DNA of 20,986 nt from a virus. The DNA lies in the IMG/VR virus record IMGVR_UViG_3300031784_000231, positions 1 to 20,986 of that record. One strand, 5' to 3'. Positions 6,848-13,866 of the stretch are shown here, piece after piece (within the stretch, counting starts at the first letter, position 1; every line of letters begins with the position of its first letter). The position numbers and the translations under genes are program-made. The notes beneath the pieces were generated by a model that worked only from the letters and a program-made list of their open reading frames with translations, was not told the origin of the DNA and ran no database searches.

Positions 6848-6875
6848 ATCATAAATGATTTGACTACCTTGTCAA
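6848..6875 (-). promoter_or_regulatory. Strong leftward sigma70-type promoter
   Basis: On the minus strand TTGACA (6875-6870) is followed, after a 16-base spacer, by TATGAT (6853-6848). The -35 is exact and the -10 is one base from consensus. Transcription should start near 6841, about 30 bases before the first leftward ATG. Confidence 0.8.
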
Positions 6876-6888
6876 CAACTATTATTTA
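6860..6888 (+). promoter_or_regulatory. Possible rightward promoter overlapping the leftward one
   Basis: On the + strand TTGACT (6860-6865), a 17-base spacer and TATTTA (6883-6888) form a moderate sigma70-like match that overlaps the leftward promoter. If used, the two promoters would compete, and the rightward transcript would meet the terminator at 6964-6991. A second candidate -10, TACAAT at 6921-6926, lacks a good -35. Confidence 0.35.
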
Positions 6889-6991
6889 TTCCCACACAAA
6901 CAAGTCGGGTATTCTGCCCCTACAATGTCTCTGCGCGTTTCTGCTTTCGCGCAGTTGCCTTTTGGGGATCGGTTCGCTGATCCCCTTTTTT
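6889..6991 (+). ncRNA. Possible short terminated RNA in divergent control region
   Basis: This stretch has no ORF of note. It carries a perfect 7-bp stem (CTGCGCG 6931-6937 with CGCGCAG 6948-6954, ten-base loop) followed ten bases later by a strong intrinsic terminator. Preceding promoter-like sequences could generate a 60-100 base RNA. No known RNA family recognised. It may instead be an attenuated leader of the rightward operon. Confidence 0.35.
6964..6991 (+). terminator. Intrinsic terminator with UUCG loop
   Basis: GGGGATCGG-TTCG-CTGATCCCC forms a nine-pair stem (one G-U) capped by the stable UUCG tetraloop at 6964-6985, followed by six T residues. It stands before, not after, the rightward operon, so it ends a transcript started in the divergent region. 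Confidence 0.85.
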
Positions 6992-7001
6992 ACCTGTACA
7001 C

Positions 7002-7031
7002 TTGACGCTTCTATCAAAACATGGTTAACAT
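7002..7031 (+). promoter_or_regulatory. Candidate rightward early promoter
   Basis: TTGACG (7002-7007), an 18-base spacer and TAACAT (7026-7031). The predicted start is near 7038, at or just before the in-frame ATG 7039, which would make the HTH mRNA leaderless. A weaker alternative, TTTACC (6989-6994)/TATCAA (7012-7017), would start near 7024. Confidence 0.45.
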
Positions 7032-7038
7032 CATACAC

Positions 7039-7275
7039 ATGAAAGTATCACAGCAAGCCATTCAGGACATCAAGCACAAGATCGAGTCAGCCGGTTATCG
7101 GATGTCGGACTTGTGCCGAGTCGCAGAGATTGATCAGGCACAGCTCTCGCGTTGGGTTAACGGTCAGACAGAGCCACTTTACTCCACCGTCATACGCTTG
7201 GAGGAGGCCGCCAATGCGCTGATCTCAGCGCGGTTGCAGGTGCTCAACAAGGCCATGGAGGATGCCGTCAAATGA
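7039..7275 (+). CDS. Cro/CI-like HTH protein
   Basis: A 78-residue protein from ATG 7039 (an in-frame ATG at 7021 would add six residues). Residues about 18-55 give an XRE-type helix-turn-helix: YRMSDLCRVAEIDQAQLSRW, then VNGQTEPLYSTVIRLEEAAN. The remainder is helical. It is the first gene rightward of the divergent control region, as expected for a Cro or repressor-like switch protein. Neither candidate start has a Shine-Dalgarno, and the promoter placement suggests a leaderless message from 7039, as is known for lambda cI from its PRM promoter. The stop overlaps the next ATG (ATGA). Confidence 0.75.
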   Translation: MKVSQQAIQDIKHKIESAGYRMSDLCRVAEIDQAQLSRWVNGQTEPLYSTVIRLEEAANALISARLQVLNKAMEDAVK

Positions 7276-7751
7276 CCCGCATCATAGGAATCGACCCTGG
7301 CCTCTCCGGTGCGGTGGCCATTATCAATGGCACTGACAGTTTGATCGTCATTGATATGCCAACCATGACGGTGGAGCGCAACGGCAAAGCCAAGCGACAG
7401 GTCAGCGCCAGCGAGTTGGCTGACATTTTCTCCCCCTACGACTCAAGCAAGTGCCATGTCTATGTGGAAAAGGTCAGCGCCATGGCCGGTCAAGGCGTGA
7501 CAAGTGTCTTCAGCTTTGGCCGTTCATTCGGCATGATCGAGGGCATCTTGGCCGCGTTCAAACTGCCTGTGACATATGTCGCGCCAGCCACTTGGGTCAA
7601 GGCCGTTGGCCGTGGTCAGGGCAAGGATGCCAGCCGCGCACGCGCCATGGAACTCTTCCCAAACAATCAGGCTGACTTCAAGTTGAAGAAGTGGGATGGC
7701 CGTGCTGACGCAGCCTTAATCGCATATTGGGGCAAGCATCATGCAAGATAA
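7272..7751 (+). CDS. RuvC-like Holliday-junction resolvase
   Basis: A 159-residue RNase-H-fold nuclease close in length to RuvC. Strand 1 carries GIDPGLSGA with the catalytic D8. E66 lies in VYVEKVSAMAGQG. The C-terminal acidic pair is in KWDGRADAALIAYW (D142 and D146). FSFGRSFGMIEGILAA and VAPATWVKAV match the RuvC/phage-resolvase pattern. Such enzymes cleave four-way or branched DNA and resolve replicating phage DNA before packaging. The start is ATG 7272 with GGAGG ten bases upstream, overlapping the HTH gene by four bases. It heads a recombination set with the nuclease and SSB-like genes downstream. Confidence 0.93.
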   Translation: MTRIIGIDPGLSGAVAIINGTDSLIVIDMPTMTVERNGKAKRQVSASELADIFSPYDSSKCHVYVEKVSAMAGQGVTSVFSFGRSFGMIEGILAAFKLPVTYVAPATWVKAVGRGQGKDASRARAMELFPNNQADFKLKKWDGRADAALIAYWGKHHAR

Positions 7752-7971
7752 AGAGAGACAAGTCATGCGCGAGCACATCATCTGGCTGGGCACTCAGTTG
7801 GAGTTGCAACGCAAAGCCAATCAGGACAAGGTGGTGCTCCTCAAACGCATCCTAGACCCCGAAGACCTTGGACACGCTGTCAGCCATGAGGTGAGGCAGT
7901 TGGCGTATCAGATCATCATCAACGATCACCACTTAGAAAGAGACACATGGCAATCAAACAACGCAGACTAA
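7741..7971 (+). CDS. Small helical unknown protein
   Basis: A 76-residue charged, mostly helical protein (REHIIWLGTQLELQRKANQD..., then SHEVRQLAYQIIINDHH). It overlaps the resolvase gene by 11 bases and the nuclease gene by 25. Start is uncertain: ATG 7741 lacks a clear Shine-Dalgarno, whereas ATG 7765 has AGAGAGA upstream. No family recognised. Its place between two DNA-processing enzymes suggests an accessory role. Confidence 0.68.
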   Translation: MQDKERQVMREHIIWLGTQLELQRKANQDKVVLLKRILDPEDLGHAVSHEVRQLAYQIIINDHHLERDTWQSNNAD

Positions 7972-9065
7972 GACCCTCGGCATCATCACGGTGGATTGCG
8001 TGTCCAGGTTCGGTCAAGCTCTGCGCTCAAGTACCGCAACGCCCATCAGGTGAAGCCGCACAGCTTGGCACTGCCATTCACGCGCTGGCCGAGACTTGCT
8101 ATCAGTTGGACACTGACCCCATGAAATTCATTGGCGAAGAGATTGAAGGCGTGATCTTGGACGCTGACGATTGTCAGATGGCACTCGACTACCTGAACGA
8201 GATTTGGAATATCGAAGGCTTGACAGAAAAAATGAATGTCGAGCACCCAGTCAAGTATCAGTCTGCTGAATACATCCAAGTGGGCGGCACTGCTGATGTC
8301 GTGGGTTACTCCATGCAGTCAGGCAAGGTCTATGTCACTGATTTGAAGACTGGCAAGGGCTATGTGTCAGAGGATTCGACACAGCTCAAGATTTACGCGC
8401 TTGCGTACACGCAGGGCATGGGGCGCGATTGGATCAAAGAATTCCATCTCACGATTGTGCAACCGCACTCAGGCGAGCCGCGCACAATGGTCATGCCAGC
8501 AGCAGAGTTGTGGGAGTGGGAAGAGAAGGTACTGCGTCCCGCGATGATCGCCACACAGCTCGATGATCCGCCACTGTATATGTCCGAATCTGCTTGTCAG
8601 TGGTGTGACGCGAAGACGATCTGCCCCAAACAGAAACAGCAATTCGATGTTGTGGCCACACAGACAGACATCACCGCCATGAAGAAAGATGAGATTGCGG
8701 AGGTGATGAAGACACTCACGCCGGATCAGATCAGCGCCATTCTGGACAAAGCACCGATGGTTGAAAAATTCATCAAGGCGGTGGAAGAGCACGCGATGCA
8801 GGCCATGGAAAAGGATGGCATGGTGCTGCAAGGCTGGCAGCTCGCACCGAAGCGCCCAACGCGCAAATGGTTGGATGGGGACAAGGCCGCTGACAAGTTG
8901 GCCGAGTTGGGACTTACCCGAACTCAGATTTTTGAAACAAACCTAATTACTCCAGCGGCGGCAGAGAAACTGCTTCCAAAGGATCAAAGAGTTATCTTGG
9001 ACGAGTTATCGGTCAAGGTATCAAGTGGACTCACGCTTGCGAGAGATCGCAGTCTGAGTCAATAA
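7947..9065 (+). CDS. Cas4/RecB-like PD-(D/E)XK nuclease (DUF2800 type)
   Basis: A 372-residue protein with the RecB/Cas4-type nuclease signature in order: GTAIHALAE (H45), QVGGTADVVGY (D117), VTDLKTGKG (D132, K134) and the helix Gln in STQLKIYALAY (Q146). Cysteines C19 (WIACPGS), C217, C220 and C226 (ACQWCDAKTIC) match the N- plus C-terminal four-cysteine pattern that holds a 4Fe-4S cluster in Cas4/AddB-like enzymes. Phage members of this DUF2800 group are thought to be exonucleases in recombination or end processing. The start is ATG 7947 with AAAGAG upstream. It lies between a resolvase and an SSB-like gene, so a recombination module is likely. No cas genes are nearby, so it is not part of a CRISPR system here. 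Confidence 0.88.
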   Translation: MAIKQRRLRPSASSRWIACPGSVKLCAQVPQRPSGEAAQLGTAIHALAETCYQLDTDPMKFIGEEIEGVILDADDCQMALDYLNEIWNIEGLTEKMNVEHPVKYQSAEYIQVGGTADVVGYSMQSGKVYVTDLKTGKGYVSEDSTQLKIYALAYTQGMGRDWIKEFHLTIVQPHSGEPRTMVMPAAELWEWEEKVLRPAMIATQLDDPPLYMSESACQWCDAKTICPKQKQQFDVVATQTDITAMKKDEIAEVMKTLTPDQISAILDKAPMVEKFIKAVEEHAMQAMEKDGMVLQGWQLAPKRPTRKWLDGDKAADKLAELGLTRTQIFETNLITPAAAEKLLPKDQRVILDELSVKVSSGLTLARDRSLSQ

Positions 9066-9106
9066 TGCAAACCCTGAAACTTAGAAAGCAAAACGCAAAA
9101 TGCTAA
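9065..9106 (+). other. 13-codon mini-ORF bridging nuclease and SSB-like genes
   Basis: An ATG overlapping the nuclease stop (TAATG, 9063-9067) opens a 13-codon frame whose TAA (9104-9106) lies just past the ATG of the next gene at 9100. The SSB-like gene has only a weak Shine-Dalgarno, so ribosomes could be carried across by this frame. It may also be chance. Confidence 0.3.
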
Positions 9107-9705
9107 ACCTCTCTTCTGCTGGCGGCTCTGGTAACTACATCCGCTTCTCCCCTCAAGCCAACGCCTGGACCAACAATCTCGGCGAGGAAATCCAACTCAA
9201 AAAGATCGTATTCGACATCAATGATGTGCAAACAGGCTGGCTGGCACTCGGTGTCGGTTTGCGCGATTGGCAAGCCGATGCAGTGCTTGGCAAGAAAGGC
9301 GCACAGCCGTCCCCCGACCACAAGCGCGGATTCATCGTCAAGTTTTACAACAAGGAAATCGGCTTGGTGGAATGGTCATCGAATGGCGTAGGTCCGAACA
9401 TGGGACTTGAAGTCATGTACACCGCCTGCGCCGCACAGCAAGCCGCCAATGTGGGCAAGTTGCCTGTGCTGGAGTACACCGGCTCTAAGCTGGAAAAGAT
9501 CGGCAAGGGCACAACTCGCATTCCAGCGTTCAACATCGTGTCGTGGATTGATCGTCCATTGGGTATGGATGCTGAAGGTGCTGATCACTCTGTACCGGCT
9601 GCTGTACCAGTTGCATACACACCAAGACCGTCGTTTGGGCCACCAGTTGCAGCGCCAAAGAAGTCAGCAATGGCCGCAGCAGTGGCTGATGACGAGATGT
9701 TCTAA
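9100..9705 (+). CDS. SSB-like protein with acidic C-terminal tail
   Basis: A 201-residue protein. Residues about 10-155 look like a beta-rich single domain (NYIRFSPQANAW, QLKKIVFDINDVQTGWLALG, RGFIVKFYNKEIGLVEWSS). A Pro/Ala-rich linker then leads to a short acidic end ADDEMF. Linker plus acidic tail ending in Phe is the arrangement of bacterial SSB and T7 gp2.5-like single-stranded-DNA-binding proteins, where the tail recruits replication partners. The core is not a classical SSB sequence that I recognise, so this is inferred from architecture and from position next to nuclease, resolvase and primase-helicase genes. A strong terminator follows. Confidence 0.65.
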   Translation: MLNLSSAGGSGNYIRFSPQANAWTNNLGEEIQLKKIVFDINDVQTGWLALGVGLRDWQADAVLGKKGAQPSPDHKRGFIVKFYNKEIGLVEWSSNGVGPNMGLEVMYTACAAQQAANVGKLPVLEYTGSKLEKIGKGTTRIPAFNIVSWIDRPLGMDAEGADHSVPAAVPVAYTPRPSFGPPVAAPKKSAMAAAVADDEMF

Positions 9706-9721
9706 CTGATCGGCTTTAAGC

Positions 9722-9750
9722 ACCGCTGGCTAACCCCAGCGGTTTTTTTT
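9722..9750 (+). terminator. Strong intrinsic terminator after SSB-like gene
   Basis: ACCGCTGG (9722-9729) pairs with CCAGCGGT (9736-9743) around a six-base loop, and T residues run through 9750. It closes the first rightward operon. The methyltransferase gene starts 18 bases later, with no evident promoter or Shine-Dalgarno in between. Confidence 0.9.
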
Positions 9751-9767
9751 CCTCTAAAAAATACAAC

Positions 9768-10979
9768 ATGAAATATCTCTCACTTTGCAGTGGTATTGAG
9801 GCGGCAACCGTAGCATGGCATCCCCTTGGATGGGAGGCAGTGGCGTATTCGGAGATTGAAAGATTTCCCTCTGAAGTGCTGGCGCACCATTACCCACACA
9901 CGCCAAACCTTGGCGATATGACGAAATTTAAGGAGTGGTCAATTGAATCAAATGTCGATCTTCTTGTCGGAGGAACTCCCTGCCAGTCTTTCTCAGTCGC
10001 AGGACTCAGAAAAGGATTGGATGACCCGCGTGGCAACCTCATGCTTACCTATCTTGCCATTGCTGACCAATATCGGCCCAGATGGTTGGTCTGGGAGAAT
10101 GTCCCTGGTGTCCTGTCATCTAACGGAGGAAAAGATTTTGGAGTCTTCCTCGGGGCGCTGGGAGAACTCGGGTATGGGTTCGCATACCGCGTTCTTGACG
10201 CTCAATACTTCGGAGTGGCACAGCGCCGCCGCCGTGTGTTCGTTGTCGGATACCTTGGAGACTGGCGAGCTGCCGCAGCGGTTCTTTTTGAGCGCCACAG
10301 CCTGTCAGGGCATCCTGCGCCGAGCAGAGAAAAGAGGGAAGACCCTGCCAAGTGCCTTACACGAGGCGCTGGCCAGCGTTACGACTTTGAAACCGAAGAC
10401 TTGATAGCGCAACCCATAGTGGTTGACAGAGCAGCATTCAATCAAGGTGAAAACGCTCAATACAAATTTCGAGCAGAGCACAGCGAAACGATGGACTGTT
10501 TAGTGGCAAAAGGTCCTCATGCTGTATTGCAACCAATCCCTTTGGACACCATGACGATTCAAGGCCGTCCCAGCGATGTCAACAACAGAATGGGAATGGG
10601 TATTGGTAATGCCGGCGATCCATCATTTACATTGACCAAAGGTCACAGTCATGCGGTGGCGCAACCCATGGCATTCACCACAGAGCAAACGCCAAAGTAC
10701 AACCATGATCAGGCGCTGACGCTGACAAAGCAATCCCCAACTGGTGGCGGTCAGCCGCAATGCGTTATGCAAGCCATGGCAGTACGCAGACTCACGCCAA
10801 CAGAATGCGAGAGACTCCAAGGCTTCCCCGACAACTACACCGACATCAAAAGCAAAAACAAACCCACGCCAGACGGTCCAAGGTACAAGGCGCTAGGCAA
10901 CAGCATGGCAGTGCCTGTGATGGCATGGATTGGGCAACGCATAGAACAAGTAGAGGCAATATGCAAGCAGAACAAATAG
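9768..10979 (+). CDS. DNA cytosine-C5 methyltransferase (orphan)
   Basis: A 403-residue enzyme that transfers a methyl group from SAM to carbon 5 of cytosine. Motif I is LSLCSGIEAATVAW (4-17). Motif IV is GGTPCQSFS with catalytic C72. Motif VI is ENVPGV (E110). Motif VIII is QRRRRVFVVG (152-161). Motif IX is RRLTPTECERLQGFPDNY and motif X is YKALGNSMAVPVM near the end, so all key motifs are intact. The target-recognition region (about 215-345) has loose repeats of a QP[IM] and HAV pattern. No restriction nuclease gene is adjacent, so protection against host restriction or a regulatory mark is more likely than a restriction-modification pair. No Shine-Dalgarno is visible before ATG 9768. Confidence 0.95.
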   Translation: MKYLSLCSGIEAATVAWHPLGWEAVAYSEIERFPSEVLAHHYPHTPNLGDMTKFKEWSIESNVDLLVGGTPCQSFSVAGLRKGLDDPRGNLMLTYLAIADQYRPRWLVWENVPGVLSSNGGKDFGVFLGALGELGYGFAYRVLDAQYFGVAQRRRRVFVVGYLGDWRAAAAVLFERHSLSGHPAPSREKREDPAKCLTRGAGQRYDFETEDLIAQPIVVDRAAFNQGENAQYKFRAEHSETMDCLVAKGPHAVLQPIPLDTMTIQGRPSDVNNRMGMGIGNAGDPSFTLTKGHSHAVAQPMAFTTEQTPKYNHDQALTLTKQSPTGGGQPQCVMQAMAVRRLTPTECERLQGFPDNYTDIKSKNKPTPDGPRYKALGNSMAVPVMAWIGQRIEQVEAICKQNK

Positions 10980-13036
10980 CCAAGACGCTGGGCAACGCAA
11001 AGAAAGCAAACGGTCAGTGGGTGGCCAGTTGCCCTGTTCCGAGTCACGGCAAAGGCAATGGCGACAAGAATCCAAGTCTCAGCATCAACATCAATGATGA
11101 GGGCAAGCCTTTATTCCATTGCCACGGCGGTTGCAGCCAAGAGGATGTCTTTCACACCATCAGAGCACTCAATCTGCTTCCCGAACTATTGGACAAGCCT
11201 GACCCACTCGCCAACATCAGACCGATTCCGCGCAACATACTAGAACAGGAATGGGCGTATCAGGATGAGGACCGTCAGACAGTGTTTGTCAAGCAGCGGT
11301 ACAAGATTGGCGAGACAGGCAAGACATACCGTCTGTACAAGGTTGACCCTGATGGCCGTAAGCACCCAACGCTTGGAGACGCACGCATCGTCCCCTACAA
11401 CTTACCCGCACTCTTAGACGCAAAGACAGCGGGGCGCAATGTCTTCTTGGTGGAGGGCGAGAAGGCAGCGGACGCGATCAAGTCAATCGGCATGATCGCC
11501 ACCACCGCGCACACTGGCGCTGGATCATGGCCAGCCGCCATCACCGAATACTTTGCCGGAGCGCAGGTCATCATCGTGCCGGACAACGATGTGGCGGGTT
11601 GGGGATATGCGTACAAGGCAGCCGAGGCTATTCTGCCCATCGTCAAGTCACTGAAGGTAGTTGACCTCGGGCTGCAAGGGCAAGGTGACGATGCCTTTGA
11701 ATTCATTGAGGCGGGTGGCGGTAGAGCCGAGCTGGTGGCGTTGGTCAAGGCCGCGCCAATCATCACAACGCTGGATCAGGTAACGATGCCCGAACGGTTG
11801 AATCCGATTCTGAATTCTGTGTCAAGCGCGGTGCAGCAAGTCACAGCACCGTCAGACTTTGACATCGCCAAGGAATTTGAGTCAGAGCCAATCAAGCCAG
11901 AGGAACAAGCCAAACCGTCAAAGCAAATACAGATCGAGCATTGGGACTCGATCCAAGATGAGCCGGTGCGTTGGTTGATTGATGGCGTGTTGCCACAAGG
12001 CGCATTCAGTGCGCTCTATGGACCGCCAGGCTCATTCAAGTCGTTCATTGCCTTGGACATCGCACACGCCATTGCCACTGGCACAGCATGGATGGACAGA
12101 GAGGTCAACGAGGCAGGTGCGGTGCTGTACATCGCTGGCGAGGGCTTTGGCGGTATCGGTGCAAGGATCAAGGCGCTCAAGATTCACCACCAAACAGAGA
12201 GTGGCGCACCGATCTATGTGGTCAGGCATCAGTTGAATTTACGCTCCAGCATCGAAGACTTTAACGCGCTGGTGCTGGCCATCGAACAGCTGGTGCAGCA
12301 GTCTGGTATCGAATTCAAGCAGATCGTCATAGACACGCTGGCCAGAGCCTTTGGCGGTGGCAATGAGAACTCCAGCGAAGACATGGGAGCGTTCATCACA
12401 GCCTGTGGACGCATTCAGCAGATCGTGCAAGGCGCAGGACTCATGATCTTGCACCACAGTGGAAAGGATGCCACCAAAGGACTGCGCGGTCACTCAAGCC
12501 TACTTGGGGCAGTGGACACCGAGCTGGAGCTGCTCAGATTCGAAGACAGCATGAAAGGAATCGTCACCATCAGCAAGCAAAAGGACGGTGCGGACAACGA
12601 CAGGATTGGCTTTGAGATGGTCACGGTGGAGCTGCCAGCGCCACAAGGATCACTCCAGATCGGTGAGCCGCAGACCAGTTTGGCCGTCAACCCATGCGAA
12701 CTCGGGCAGTTTGACGCGCTGAAAAGGGACGCAAAAGGTGCGTCCAGCAACGCAGGACACGGCAAGAATCAGGTCTTGTCGCTCCAATGCTTGGAAAATG
12801 CGATTAAGAAGAATGGCTTCTTGAAGTTAATCGAAGGTTCACAGCGTATGGTGGTGGATTTGAAGCACTGGAGAGAGGAATTGTGGTCAAAGATGGGGTG
12901 CACAGATGAGGATAAGGACAGCTTCAAGGTCACTTGGCAGCGGGTTAGGAAGGACCTGTCCAGACATGGACATGGACAGATCAGCGATGGATTTGCGTGG
13001 TTGACCGTCAAAAGTGAATCAAGCGAATCGTTCTGA
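10961..13036 (+). CDS. Bifunctional primase-helicase (zinc finger, TOPRIM, RepA-like ATPase)
   Basis: A 691-residue replication protein. The N-terminal zinc-binding region has SCPVPSH and FHCHGGC (C24, H29, C54, C58). TOPRIM follows with VFLVEGEKAAD (E165) and VPDNDVAG (D208, D210), the metal-binding set for primer synthesis. The C-terminal RecA-fold ATPase has Walker A GPPGSFKS (354-361), Walker B IVID (D458) and ILHHSGKDATKGLRGHSS, typical of RepA-like hexameric helicases. It should unwind the phage replication fork and make primers for host polymerase. An in-frame ATG at 10760 would overlap the methyltransferase by 220 bases and adds a shadow sequence. ATG 10961 has AGAGG upstream and overlaps by only 19 bases, so it is preferred. 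Confidence 0.93.
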   Translation: MQAEQIAKTLGNAKKANGQWVASCPVPSHGKGNGDKNPSLSININDEGKPLFHCHGGCSQEDVFHTIRALNLLPELLDKPDPLANIRPIPRNILEQEWAYQDEDRQTVFVKQRYKIGETGKTYRLYKVDPDGRKHPTLGDARIVPYNLPALLDAKTAGRNVFLVEGEKAADAIKSIGMIATTAHTGAGSWPAAITEYFAGAQVIIVPDNDVAGWGYAYKAAEAILPIVKSLKVVDLGLQGQGDDAFEFIEAGGGRAELVALVKAAPIITTLDQVTMPERLNPILNSVSSAVQQVTAPSDFDIAKEFESEPIKPEEQAKPSKQIQIEHWDSIQDEPVRWLIDGVLPQGAFSALYGPPGSFKSFIALDIAHAIATGTAWMDREVNEAGAVLYIAGEGFGGIGARIKALKIHHQTESGAPIYVVRHQLNLRSSIEDFNALVLAIEQLVQQSGIEFKQIVIDTLARAFGGGNENSSEDMGAFITACGRIQQIVQGAGLMILHHSGKDATKGLRGHSSLLGAVDTELELLRFEDSMKGIVTISKQKDGADNDRIGFEMVTVELPAPQGSLQIGEPQTSLAVNPCELGQFDALKRDAKGASSNAGHGKNQVLSLQCLENAIKKNGFLKLIEGSQRMVVDLKHWREELWSKMGCTDEDKDSFKVTWQRVRKDLSRHGHGQISDGFAWLTVKSESSESF

Positions 13037-13042
13037 GGCTGT

Positions 13043-13192
13043 ATGAATATACAGGGAACAGGGAACAAACAAGGAACAAAAGGGGAACAAATGTTCCGCA
13101 CAAGGGAACAGGAACAAACCGAGAGTCTAGGACTCGGAGGTTTGTTCCCTGTTGTGTGTTCCCTATTTGCAACAAAACGAAGGAAAGCGTAA
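13043..13192 (+). CDS. Possible 49-residue protein encoded across the GGGAACA repeats
   Basis: From ATG 13043 to TAA 13190-13192 a frame stays open through the whole repeat-bearing gap. GAGG lies four bases before the ATG, and the stop overlaps the next gene's ATG (TAATG). The first half is polar and Gln/Gly/Thr-rich (GTGNKQGTKGEQ), the middle LGLGGLFPVVCSLFA is hydrophobic, and the end is basic (TKRRKA). It may be a real coupled gene or simply an open frame created by the repeats. No family recognised. Confidence 0.4.
   Translation: MNIQGTGNKQGTKGEQMFRTREQEQTESLGLGGLFPVVCSLFATKRRKA
13054..13163 (+). repeat. GGGAACA/GGAACAAA repeat cluster with cruciform; iteron-like
   Basis: GGAACA-core copies on the + strand start near 13054, 13061, 13073, 13083, 13105 and 13111. 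Inverted copies (TGTTCC) start at 13092, 13143 and 13157. The pair at 13084-13097 is a perfect inverted repeat (GGAACA-AA-TGTTCC). GGAACAAACC (13111-13120) pairs with GGTTTGTTCC (13139-13148) around an inner GAGTC-TAG-GACTC hairpin. There is no T-run, so it is not an intrinsic terminator. Directly downstream of the primase-helicase gene, it could be an origin, a primase/helicase loading site or an operator. Confidence 0.75.
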
Positions 13193-13866
13193 TGGCAACA
13201 AAGAAGTCACTCAGACAGCATCCAGTGGTGGTGAGTCCAAGTCCACAAGCAGATGCGTGGACGGTTTATGTGCAATCCAAGTTGGTGGAACTGGAGGCAG
13301 CGAAAGCGGCCAGCGATAGGAAATGGGGAGAAAATCGACTGATTACTTTAGTAGACAGTGAGTTGAGGGAGAAATTCTGGACGCAGAACGGCAGATTGCA
13401 CCAAGCGATTGCGTCAAAGGATCAGTCGAAATTCGATTCAAGCCTGGCGGGAATGATCAGGGCTTATGGCGTGTTGGATCAGTGGGCTGACGGTCAAGGC
13501 ATCACGCCAGCCAACGATCAGATTCCGAGAATCGAGTGGGAGATGCAGACAGGTCAGGTCATGGTCATTGTCAGGACGGTCAACGAGACTTTGGCTATGC
13601 AGCGCGAAAGGCAGGAACTGAGCAACCATTGCATTTGGTCCATGGAAGAGCTGGAGGTGATCTTCAACGATCCGCTGGTGCAAGAAATCATCAAGGTCAA
13701 AGCCTTTGATCCAACCGCCAAGGTGGTCAGCTTCAAAGCCAACAAAATCGGTGGAGAATCAGGCTTTGACGACTTCCCAGATGACCTTGAGGTGCTGGAC
13801 GGTCCACCAGCAGAAAAGAAATTCAACAGCAAACAAGCGGAGAGGTTCAAAAATGGAACAAATTAA
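13192..13866 (+). CDS. Unknown phage protein between primase-helicase and terminase
   Basis: A 224-residue protein starting at ATG 13192, with AAGGA seven bases upstream; a GTG at 13156 in frame is not needed. The N-terminus is basic (MATKKSLRQHPVVV), the centre helical and charged (AWTVYVQSKLVELEAAKAAS), and the C-terminal third contains an acidic patch (GFDDFPDDLEVLDG) before a Lys-rich end. No domain recognised. It precedes the tiny peptide and TerS and overlaps the peptide gene by 14 bases, so it is part of the same transcription unit. A role in replication or packaging is possible from position only. Confidence 0.78.
   Translation: MATKKSLRQHPVVVSPSPQADAWTVYVQSKLVELEAAKAASDRKWGENRLITLVDSELREKFWTQNGRLHQAIASKDQSKFDSSLAGMIRAYGVLDQWADGQGITPANDQIPRIEWEMQTGQVMVIVRTVNETLAMQRERQELSNHCIWSMEELEVIFNDPLVQEIIKVKAFDPTAKVVSFKANKIGGESGFDDFPDDLEVLDGPPAEKKFNSKQAERFKNGTN

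Noticed and set aside
7947-9065. CRISPR-associated Cas4
   Set aside because: The nuclease motifs and cysteines are Cas4-like, but there is no CRISPR array or other cas gene, and the phage DUF2800 type fits the context.
9943-10404. 153-codon + strand frame inside the methyltransferase
   Set aside because: The methyltransferase frame has all catalytic motifs across this stretch; the other frame has none.
10760-10960. N-terminal extension of the primase-helicase
   Set aside because: It is out-of-frame methyltransferase sequence; the zinc-finger region begins just after ATG 10961, which has its own RBS.
13084-13097. GAAC-N4-GTTC as a LexA box
   Set aside because: That motif is the Gram-positive LexA type; here it is one pair among many GGAACA repeats and the host seems to be a beta-proteobacterium, so iteron-like repeats explain it better.
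13111-13150. Intrinsic terminator after the primase-helicase
   Set aside because: The stem-loop is strong but no T-run follows it.
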